Shown piece by piece: positions 34,218 to 41,795 of a DNA stretch of 51,221 nt (position 1 is the stretch's first letter; each line of letters begins with the position of its first letter). The notes under the pieces are model-generated. The model saw nothing but the letters and a program-made list of their open reading frames with translations, was not told where the DNA came from and did not search any database. This DNA comes from Parageobacillus thermantarcticus (lineage in GTDB: Bacteria; Bacillota; Bacilli; Bacillales; Anoxybacillaceae). The DNA is taken from assembly GCF_900111865.1 (NCBI RefSeq), contig NZ_FOJS01000010.1, forward strand, positions 1-51,221, read 5' to 3'. The position numbers and the translations under genes are program-made.

Positions 34218-35648
34218 ATGAATTTTGAAACGGTCATCGGTCTTGAAGTTCACGTCGAGCTAAAGACAAAATCAAAAATTTTCTCGAGTAGCCCAAATGC
34301 GTTCGGAGCGCCCCCAAACACGCAGACGAACGTGATCGATTTAGGCTATCCGGGAGTTCTTCCGGTGTTGAACAGACAAGCGGTTGAATTCGCGATGAAA
34401 GCGGCGATGGCGCTAAACTGCGAAATCGCGACAGAAACGAAATTTGACCGAAAAAACTATTTTTATCCGGACAACCCAAAAGCGTACCAAATCTCGCAAT
34501 ACGATCAGCCGCTCGGCCGAAACGGCTGGGTTGAAATCGAAGTGAACGGCAAAAAGAAAAAAATCGGCATCACTCGCATTCATTTGGAAGAAGACGCAGG
34601 AAAACTGATGCATACTGGCGACGGCCACTCACTTGTTGATTTTAACCGCCAAGGCACTCCGTTAATCGAGATTGTATCAGAACCGGACATTCGCTCTCCG
34701 GAAGAAGCGTATGCGTATTTAGAAAAATTAAAATCGATCATCCAATATACGGGCGTCTCCGATTGCAAAATGGAAGAAGGTTCGCTTCGCTGTGACGCGA
34801 ACATTTCCCTTCGCCCGATCGGTTCGACCGAGTTTGGTACAAAGACGGAACTGAAAAACTTAAACTCGTTTAACTTCGTGCGTATGGGATTAGAATACGA
34901 AGCGAAGCGGCAAGAGAAAATTTTGCTTTCCGGTGGCGTCATCCGGCAAGAAACGCGGCGCTTTGACGAAGCGACGAAAACAACGGTGCTCATGCGCGTC
35001 AAAGAAGGTTCGGAAGACTACCGCTACTTCCCGGAACCAGACCTTGTTATGCTATATATTGACGATGAATGGAAAGAACGCGTCCGCGCTTCGATTCCAG
35101 AACTTCCAGACGCGCGCAAAAAACGCTACGTCGAAGAGCTTGGCTTGCCGGAATATGACGCGAAAGTGTTGACACTGACAAAAGAAATGGCCGATTTCTT
35201 CGAAGCGACGGTCGCCAACGGAGCCGATCCAAAATTGGCGTCCAACTGGCTCATGGTCGAAGTGTCCGGCTATTTAAACGCCGAACAAAAAGAGCTGCAT
35301 GAGATCGCCTTGACGCCAGAAAGCTTGGCAGGCATGATTAAACTTATTCAAAATGGCACGATTTCGTCGAAAATCGCGAAAAAAGTGTTTAAAGAACTCG
35401 TCGAAAAAGGCGGAGATCCAGAGAAAATCGTCAAAGAAAAAGGGCTTGTGCAAATTTCCGATGAGGCGACATTGCGCAAAATCGTTCTCGAAGTGCTTGA
35501 CGCCAATCCGCAATCGGTCGAAGACTATAAAAACGGAAAAGACCGCGCGCTTGGCTTCTTAGTCGGACAAGTGATGAAAGCGACAAAAGGACAAGCAAAT
35601 CCGCCGCTTGTCAATAAGTTGCTCGTAGAAGAAATCAATAAACGATAA
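34218..35648 (+). CDS. gatB: Asp-tRNA(Asn)/Glu-tRNA(Gln) amidotransferase subunit B
   Basis: A 476-aa kinase-like subunit that phosphorylates and amidates mischarged Glu-tRNA(Gln) or Asp-tRNA(Asn). It begins [21 protein letters not shown]. Its body carries [20 protein letters not shown] and [16 protein letters not shown], and a C-terminal YqeY-like helical tail (about 400-476) binds tRNA. Of the two tandem ATGs, 34218 is better spaced from GGGGGG (34205-34210). The upstream extension to 34125 overlaps gatA and is rejected. Confidence 0.96.
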   Translation: MNFETVIGLEVHVELKTKSKIFSSSPNAFGAPPNTQTNVIDLGYPGVLPVLNRQAVEFAMKAAMALNCEIATETKFDRKNYFYPDNPKAYQISQYDQPLGRNGWVEIEVNGKKKKIGITRIHLEEDAGKLMHTGDGHSLVDFNRQGTPLIEIVSEPDIRSPEEAYAYLEKLKSIIQYTGVSDCKMEEGSLRCDANISLRPIGSTEFGTKTELKNLNSFNFVRMGLEYEAKRQEKILLSGGVIRQETRRFDEATKTTVLMRVKEGSEDYRYFPEPDLVMLYIDDEWKERVRASIPELPDARKKRYVEELGLPEYDAKVLTLTKEMADFFEATVANGADPKLASNWLMVEVSGYLNAEQKELHEIALTPESLAGMIKLIQNGTISSKIAKKVFKELVEKGGDPEKIVKEKGLVQISDEATLRKIVLEVLDANPQSVEDYKNGKDRALGFLVGQVMKATKGQANPPLVNKLLVEEINKR

Positions 35649-35652
35649 ACAA

Positions 35653-35686
35653 GTAAAAGCTGGCTACATCAAGCCAGCTTTTATTT
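35653..35686 (+). terminator. terminator of gatCAB
   Basis: AAAAGCTGGCT (35653-35663) pairs with AGCCAGCTTTT (35670-35680), followed by ATTTTG. Confidence 0.88.
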
Positions 35687-35750
35687 TGAATTTCGTTTGA
35701 AATTCCAACATGTGTTTAATTTTATATTTTAGAAAATTTAGAAAAGAAAA

Positions 35751-35779
35751 TTGACATTTATAGATTTTAGGAGTAAATT
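35751..35779 (+). promoter_or_regulatory. promoter of the O-acetylhomoserine sulfhydrylase gene
   Basis: TTGACA (35751-35756), a 17-nt spacer and TAAATT (35774-35779). An AT-rich leader of about 155 nt follows before the start codon. No S-box (SAM) or T-box signature was recognised in it, so the control of this methionine/cysteine gene is not visible. Confidence 0.65.
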
Positions 35780-35892
35780 TTTGTATATAAAACTAAACAG
35801 ATATATTTAATTGGTTAAATTAAATTTTTTACTGTAAAAACTTACATATTAATCAATGAAAGTTATCTTTTTCTCTTATGACAAGGAGATAA

Positions 35893-37254
<1,362 letters not shown>

Positions 37255-37283
37255 ACTTTTCTGTAATTAATATATGTATCTTG

Positions 37284-37324
37284 AGAGGGTGTCCCAAAAG
37301 TGATCCGCTTTTAGGACACCCTCT
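37284..37324 (+). repeat. long hairpin after metY
   Basis: AGAGGGTGTCC (37284-37294) pairs with GGACACCCTCT (37314-37324), with an inner AAAAG/CTTTT helix. The T tract is poor. The arms match the palindrome at 487-517, so this may be a dispersed element or an insertion-sequence end that doubles as a terminator. Confidence 0.6.
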
Positions 37325-37337
37325 TCTGTAAAGAATA

Positions 37338-37552
37338 CTATTTGTCTTTTAATAACATTTTCCAGTATTCTTCTATACGATTGAAGGTGTCGCTAGAGCG
37401 TTGGCTAACAAAGTCTTGCGCTTGTTGATCAATCCGTGTCGTTTTGTGAAATGCCTTTGGCAACAGTTGAAGTCATTGTTCCTTGGCTTTTAGAAGAGCA
37501 GAAATCAAGTCGTTTTTTAAATAAATTCTTACATTATTAACGCCGGCAAGTT
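37338..37552 (-). pseudogene. decayed ORF remnant of unknown family
   Basis: Reading the minus strand, one frame gives LAGVNNVRIYLKNDLISALL-KAKEQ, a TGA stop, then LQLLPKAFHKTTRIDQQAQD followed by FVSQRSSDTFNRIEEYWKML-LKDK and a TAG at 37340-37338. The sequence is protein-like and helical on both sides of the internal stop, and no start is present. I do not recognise the family. It explains part of the otherwise empty interval 37325-37649. Confidence 0.4.
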
Positions 37553-37649
37553 ATTATCATGACAACAATCCAATCAAGCTAAAGATTGACGCACATTTAT
37601 GTAAAATCAAGCGGTATGGCGCCTAGCAGCGTCATACCGCTTACAACGT

Positions 37650-38300
37650 TTATGGGCTGACTAACCGTTGCAACGTGCTTTCGACTTTAAAAACGCGGTT
37701 GTTGAGAACTTGAATGCCGGATTCATGGTCATGGAGGAGAGGCAGAACTTTGTTTTCGAGCACGTTAGTGAGGTGAGTGACTTTTCCTTTCAATTCGTGG
37801 ACATCAAGTGAGAGTGAGTCATACTTTGCGATGAGGACTTCCTGACCATGGCGGACAGCTTCGCTGATTGCTTTTGTTTCATTGACTTTTTCATCGAGGA
37901 CAACGATGGAGTTTTCTACGTTTTTTAAGCGTTCTTTCACACTGGCCATGTCTTCTTCCAAGGAAGACAGTCGTTCTTCAACGGTAGATACCCGCTTTTC
38001 AACGGTGATCAACCGTTCTTCAACGGCAGTCACCCGCTTTTCAACGGTGATCAACCGTTCTTCAACGGCAACCATCCGCTCTTCAACAGTGGTCAGCCGT
38101 TCTTCAACGGCAACCATCCGCTCTTCAACAGTGGTCAACCGTTCTTCAACGGCAGCCGTCCGCTCTTCGACGGCAGTCAACCGCTCTTCGACACGGGTTA
38201 TCCGCTTTTCCAATTTGTCGACACGATTGCTTAACGTTTGGATATCGTTGCGCGTGAGTTTTACCTCTTGGAGAATTTCTTGCAGCAGCGCCTCTACCAT
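37650..38300 (-). CDS. heptad-repeat coiled-coil protein
   Basis: A 216-aa protein made almost wholly of coiled coil. Residues about 30-110 are a tandem of 7-residue units of the VEERLTT/VEERMVA type, with a C-terminal helical region ending VFKVESTLQRLVSP. ATG 38300 follows an ideal AAAGGAGGTG; the longer frame to 38369 is upstream of that site. The repeats are also repeats in DNA. No family function is known; a structural or scaffold role is only a guess. Confidence 0.75.
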   Translation of the reverse strand: MVEALLQEILQEVKLTRNDIQTLSNRVDKLEKRITRVEERLTAVEERTAAVEERLTTVEERMVAVEERLTTVEERMVAVEERLITVEKRVTAVEERLITVEKRVSTVEERLSSLEEDMASVKERLKNVENSIVVLDEKVNETKAISEAVRHGQEVLIAKYDSLSLDVHELKGKVTHLTNVLENKVLPLLHDHESGIQVLNNRVFKVESTLQRLVSP

Positions 38301-38846
38301 GCGTTCACCTCCTTTATATTCTTCATTATACATTAAACATTCCGACAAATGCCATGTCGAATGGAGCAAACTTTTTGTGGAGTAATAGTTTGAGATTGAC
38401 TACGATAGTTTTTTGATTTGCGGTGAAGTCAGGAGTCTGTCTTTATACTCAGGAAAATTTGATTTCAGAAAGAATTAAAATGGAGATCGGTTTGCTGAAA
38501 GGTATGGGGAAAAGCTATCCCTTTGGTGGATGGATTACGAAGATTATCTTGTCTCCAATCTAACCGTGTTGCTGCTTGCGGAGCGGCTGGCAAAACTGCA
38601 ATCGGTCTTCATCTTCAAGCTACAATAGGAGATCGAGTGATGCAAGAAGGTGGGGGATCAACAGGCAATATTGCCAAAACTTCAGGAAGATATAAGAAAA
38701 GCACCGCGAAAATAAGCGGTTAGCTAGGACAGAGTCGCAACATTGGAAAATGATAGATTTTTTTAATATTGTAGTTTATAATGATCAAAAATGGATCTGT
38801 AATGGAAGCGTTGCCATCGAGAGAAAACAAGTTTATTAATCTAGTG
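38301..38846. other. gene-poor interval, possibly decayed coding sequence
   Basis: Nothing with a ribosome site and coherent protein sequence is seen. Short protein-like stretches in changing frames around 38540-38720 (for example VLLLAERLAKLQ, then DQQAILPKLQEDIRKAPRK) suggest a small decayed gene. The 66-codon open frame at 38523-38723 mixes these and is not convincing. Confidence 0.4.
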
Positions 38847-38919
38847 CAGCAATTGCGGGTGATTCTGTTCACGAGAACATCCGCCGGAAGCCCACGGCTT
38901 TAGCCGTTGGGTAGTTGAC
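38847..38919 (+). mobile_element. IS605/IS1341-type right-end (omega-RNA-like) relic
   Basis: GCGGGT (38855-38860) pairs with ATCCGC (38879-38884) around a GTTC/GAAC loop. It is followed by GAAGCCCACGGCTTTAGCCG and TTGGGTAGTTGAC, where CCCACGGC pairs with GCCGTTGGG (one bulge). This two-hairpin ending in GTTGAC is the form I associate with the right ends of IS200/IS605-family elements and the 3' scaffold of TnpB omega-RNAs. No tnpA or tnpB is present in the window, so it is a solo relic or a non-autonomous copy. Confidence 0.55.
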
Positions 38920-39021
38920 GTAGGGTTGCCATCCTTATAAACGCGGGTCAATTAGGGTGACTTGCTGACGATCCTTTTTGATGGAACGTGTTCTTGTGCA
39001 CGCACATAGGGGGGATTTTTC

Positions 39022-39588
39022 ATGAGTTCTAGACGGCTTCAGCCATGGATCGAAGCCGCAATTTTAGCTGCGCTTGCCCTTATTTTGGATTTGCTGCCTT
39101 CGATTCGACTCGGTCCATGGATTTCGATTTCGTTCGCGATGGTGCCGGTGTTTTTGGTCGCGTTTCGCTGGGGAGTGAAAGCGGGATTGTTGTCAGGATT
39201 TTTATGGGGATTATTGCAAGTAATCACAGGTGACTTTTACTACTTGCAAATGATCCAATTTATTGTCGAATATTTTATTGCCTTTGCTTGTGTTGGCTTA
39301 GCGGGGCTGTTCGTCCGGCAAATTCAAAACAGTTTCCAAAACGGTCAAAAAGGAAAAGGCATGGTGTACATTGTCATTGCCATATTTGTCGGCAGTTTCG
39401 CCCGCTATATATGGCATTATATTGCAGGAATTGTGTTTTGGGGCAGTTATGCGCCAAAAGGAATGTCCCCAGCCTATTATTCCTTAACTGTCAACGGTCC
39501 AGCTTGGCTTGGCTCATTTCTATTATGTGCGGTTGTAATATTGATTCTCGTTTCCGTATCTCCGAAGTTGCTGCAGGTAAAAAGATGA
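39022..39588 (+). CDS. thiT: ThiT, substrate-binding component of an ECF thiamine transporter
   Basis: A 188-aa six-helix membrane protein of the ThiT/YuaJ family, which binds thiamine and pairs with the general ECF ATPase module. The start MSSRRLQPWIEAAILAALAL, the LGPWISISFAMVPVFLVAFRWGVKAG block and GLLQVITGDFYYLQMIQFIVEYFIAFA are typical. GGGGGG precedes ATG 39022. In related bacteria thiT is preceded by a TPP riboswitch. None is recognised here; an IS605-like end lies about 100 nt upstream instead. Confidence 0.92.
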   Translation: MSSRRLQPWIEAAILAALALILDLLPSIRLGPWISISFAMVPVFLVAFRWGVKAGLLSGFLWGLLQVITGDFYYLQMIQFIVEYFIAFACVGLAGLFVRQIQNSFQNGQKGKGMVYIVIAIFVGSFARYIWHYIAGIVFWGSYAPKGMSPAYYSLTVNGPAWLGSFLLCAVVILILVSVSPKLLQVKR

Positions 39589-39672
39589 ATATATTTTCAT
39601 GTTTTCACGTTTCCAGATCATCAACATGGAAATATGGCCGATAACGCGATCGTATTGCTATCCATGGCGAAA

Positions 39673-39733
39673 CCTGTCGTCGACCTCCAATCGTGCAAAA
39701 AGTCCGGGGGATCGACGACAGGTTCTTTTTTTT
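39673..39733 (+). terminator. leader stem-loop / thiT terminator
   Basis: CCTGTCGTCGA (39673-39683) pairs with TCGACGACAGG (39712-39722), extended by CTCC/GGGG. It is followed by TTC and eight T residues. It could terminate thiT, but the same stem-loop recurs in the second CRISPR leader (51015-51060), so it is also a conserved leader element. Confidence 0.75.
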
Positions 39734-39842
39734 GATCTCTATTACAGCCAACATGGATTTGTTTTATTGACAGAATTTTATAACATGTTTTATACTGTAC
39801 TTAATCATTTTTAAAAATATTGATTTATCAGCGTTTTTTGGG
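39734..39842 (+). promoter_or_regulatory. CRISPR leader of array 1, with pre-crRNA promoter
   Basis: TTGACA (39767-39772), an 18-nt spacer and TATACT (39791-39796) would start pre-crRNA about 40 nt before the first repeat. TACAGCCA, the promoter and the end block TTAGCG/TCAGCG-TTT-TTGGG are shared with the leader of array 2. The leader side is on the left, so new spacers are added there. Confidence 0.85.
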
Positions 39843-41150
39843 GTTTTTATCTTACCTATGAGGAATTGAAACTCACCCTCCTATCAAGATAATCCGTGTT
39901 TCTCCAACACGTTTTTATCTTACCTATGAGGAATTGAAACTGCTGGTTTGAACATGGGAGACGATGTGATTTATGCAAAGTTTTTATCTTACCTATGAGG
40001 AATTGAAACTCACCCTCCTATCAAGATAATCCGTGTTTCTCCAACACGTTTTTATCTTACCTATGAGGAATTGAAACTGCTGGTTTGAACATGGGAGACG
40101 ATGTGATTTATGCAAAGTTTTTATCTTACCTATGAGGAATTGAAACTCGATTCGTTCATCGTCTAGGGTTTGATGCGCGCGGTTTTTATCTTACCTATGA
40201 GGAATTGAAACGAGACGATATTCACGTCTCAAAAACCAAAAGGCAACAGTTTTTATCTTACCTATGAGGAATTGAAACAAAGACTGGAAAGACTGCGAGG
40301 AATACCTTTCTACAAAAGTTTTTATCTTACCTATGAGGAATTGAAACATTTTAAGAGGAGTTTTTGCCGCCCTCCATAAGGAGTTTTTATCTTACCTATG
40401 AGGAATTGAAACAAGGATTGAAAAAAGTGGTCAACGTCCAGCTTGATCCGTTTTTATCTTACCTATGAGGAATTGAAACCGGCGCGATGTACGCGGAGCG
40501 AAAGCCGATGCCATGACGTTTTTATCTTACCTATGAGGAATTGAAACATCTTTGCGAATAAATCCTCTTTTGGGATCGGATTGCGGTTTTTATCTTACCT
40601 ATGAGGAATTGAAACTTGACGGTATTTCTTTGGCGTGAACTTTTGTTTTGCGTTTTTATCTTACCTATGAGGAATTGAAACTCGGCAGGTAGAATCGACA
40701 CGAAGCCCTCTTCTTCTGTTTTTATCTTACCTATGAGGAATTGAAACAAATTTTTTGCGATTTTTTCAAAAAATAAAAAGACACGTTTTTATCTTACCTA
40801 TGAGGAATTGAAACTACACAACAAATCCTTTTCATATTAGAAATGCTATCATGTTTTTATCTTACCTATGAGGAATTGAAACTCAGAATCTCCACCAATT
40901 CCATTATCACCGGAACCTCCGTTTTTATCTTACCTATGAGGAATTGAAACTGGAGAGATTCGAAGCTAAGCGCCAGCGTCTGTCTAAAGTTTTTATCTTA
41001 CCTATGAGGAATTGAAACAACACTTTGCAAAAGATTTAGCGCCGGGACAATATGTTTTCATCTTACCTATGAGGGATTGAAACGCCGATGATCGACATCG
41101 ATGTCATTGGCGAAAAATATGTTTTTATCTTACCTATGAGGGATTGAACC
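39843..41150 (+). CRISPR. CRISPR array 1, type I-B, 20 repeats
   Basis: Twenty 30-nt repeats start GTTTTTATCTTACC, contain TATGAGGA and end ATTGAAAC (the 8-nt crRNA 5' handle). Repeats start at 39843, 39911, 39980, 40048, 40117, 40182, 40249, 40318, 40383, 40450, 40518, 40586, 40652, 40718, 40785, 40853, 40921, 40989, 41054 and 41121. Repeats 1-18 look identical. Number 19 has two changes (TTTTC, GAGGG). Number 20 has GAGGG and a terminal ACC. Spacers are 35-39 nt. Spacers 1 and 2 are repeated exactly as spacers 3 and 4. No spacer origin could be identified without a search. Confidence 0.98.
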
Positions 41151-41186
41151 CATCGGGACACGAACGCGATATTACCATCAATGTGA

Positions 41187-41212
41187 ATTTTTATTCTACC
41201 TATGGTCGAAAC
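41187..41212 (+). repeat. degenerate terminal CRISPR repeat
   Basis: TTTTTATTCTACCTATG followed by GTCGAAAC is a repeat with a short internal deletion, one spacer length after repeat 20. It is the decayed trailer of array 1. Confidence 0.75.
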
Positions 41213-41237
41213 ATGTTAATCAGGAAACGCATTCTGC

Positions 41238-41356
41238 TTGTCCAATTTTGCATGTATCTTTTATAATGTTTAATATGGATTATCGGAACATATCTTACTT
41301 ATTAAAGAATTGAAACATTAATAATGTGATTATTATCTTACCTATTGAGGATTAAG
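41238..41356 (+). ncRNA. crRNA-like RNA: own promoter, degenerate repeat, 11-nt pseudo-spacer, second degenerate repeat
   Basis: A promoter TTGTCC (41238-41243), 18 nt, TATAAT (41262-41267) predicts a start near 41274. Degenerate repeat 1 (41287-41316) keeps TATCTTAC and a perfect GAATTGAAAC end including the crRNA handle. After it comes ATTAATAATGT (41317-41327). Degenerate repeat 2 then starts at 41328 (GATTATTATCTTACCTATTGAGGATTAAG). The pseudo-spacer and bases beyond match 41399-41415 in 16 of 17 positions, with the first 11 exact. This is the layout of CreA/CreR-type regulatory crRNA mimics; that function is inference. Confidence 0.65.
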
Positions 41357-41385
41357 TAAAAAAATTAAAAATTTTTTGTTTTTTA

Positions 41386-41415
41386 TTGAATTAAATTAAT
41401 TAATAATGTTATTAT
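41386..41415 (+). promoter_or_regulatory. promoter upstream of the cas operon containing the crRNA-like target
   Basis: TTGAAT (41386-41391), an 18-nt spacer and TATTAT (41410-41415). The protospacer-like ATTAATAATGT (41399-41409) lies between the two boxes and is preceded by TTA (41396-41398), a plausible type I-B PAM in Bacillota. A Cascade complex guided by the upstream crRNA-like RNA would cover both the spacer and the -10 box. Confidence 0.6.
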
Positions 41416-41448
41416 AAAATTGGCATTTTTGGAAAGGGAGGTGCGAAA

Positions 41449-41496
41449 ATGTTTAGAAATCATCACAACGATGACAAAAGGGGAATGGTATGGTGA
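41449..41496 (+). CDS. 15-aa mini-ORF with a strong Shine-Dalgarno (CreT candidate or cas leader peptide)
   Basis: GGAAAGGGAGGTG (41431-41443) lies 5 nt before ATG 41449. The ORF reads MFRNHHNDDKRGMVW and stops with TGA at 41494-41496. Its third residue uses the rare AGA codon, and a rare AGG follows later. It is the first coding element after the promoter targeted by the crRNA-like RNA. An excellent ribosome site on a tiny ORF is a feature of CreT RNA toxins that sequester tRNA, but a leader peptide of the cas operon is equally possible. Confidence 0.4.
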   Translation: MFRNHHNDDKRGMVW

Positions 41497-41621
41497 AGAA
41501 ATATTGCGTAACAAGAAGCGTTAGCTTTTTAGAAGATAATGTGATGACAAAAGTTGTATTTTTGAACAAAGTGTTAATTATGTGTAAAATATTGAAATAT
41601 CAGTTAATTTTGATAAAATGA
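41490..41621 (+). CDS. possible 43-aa ORF overlapping the mini-ORF
   Basis: ATG 41490 (overlapping the previous stop) to TGA 41621 encodes MVKKYCVTRSVSFLEDNVMT and continues with hydrophobic, basic sequence ending LILIK. GGGG lies about 6 nt upstream. Its stop overlaps the ATG at 41618 of the next frame. No family was recognised; it may be part of a decayed gene. Confidence 0.25.
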   Translation: MVKKYCVTRSVSFLEDNVMTKVVFLNKVLIMCKILKYQLILIK

Positions 41622-41795
41622 ATTTAAATATGTGGCGAATATTAGAGCAAGAACTAAATCGATGATTTTGCGGTTCTTTTCATCTATTTACCCAAAAGTG
41701 AAATTGAATCTGTGGATGTGGAGTTTTTACGATTGCAGCAAAGTTGGACAACTTATGCTTTTTCCTTTTGTAAAGGAGGTGCAAGCGGTGATTAA
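41618..41795 (+). pseudogene. frameshifted short ORF overlapping the cas8b start
   Basis: Frame 1 from ATG 41618 reads MNLNMWRILEQELNR and stops. The neighbouring frame continues with good-looking protein, IDDFAVLFIYLPKSEIESVD then VEFLRLQQSWTTYAFSFCKG and GASGD, ending TAA at 41793-41795 across the cas8b GTG. The 178-nt length fits a single +1/-2 shift. It looks like a small gene or gene remnant once translationally coupled to cas8b. No family was recognised. Confidence 0.4.

Noticed and set aside
37882-38385. 167-aa Ser/Thr/Arg-rich ORF on the plus strand
   Set aside because: It is the antisense of the heptad-repeat gene; composition and repeats derive from it, and it has no ribosome site.
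38523-38723. 66-aa ORF on the plus strand
   Set aside because: No ribosome site; the protein-like stretches are scattered over different frames, so at most it is part of a decayed gene.
39589-39842. Small ORFs between thiT and array 1
   Set aside because: The interval is accounted for by the leader stem-loop and promoter; the ORFs lack ribosome sites.
40531-40749. 72-aa ORF on the minus strand with repeated FQFLIGKIKT
   Set aside because: It is the reverse reading of CRISPR repeats; the peptide repeat is the repeat itself.
41213-41263. Mini-ORF MLIRKRILLVQFCMYLL as an alternative CreT
   Set aside because: It has no Shine-Dalgarno and lies upstream of the crRNA-like unit, with no matched promoter.
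41632-41787. N-terminal extension of cas8b
   Set aside because: No ribosome site at 41632; an ideal one precedes GTG 41788, and another frame in this stretch is more protein-like.
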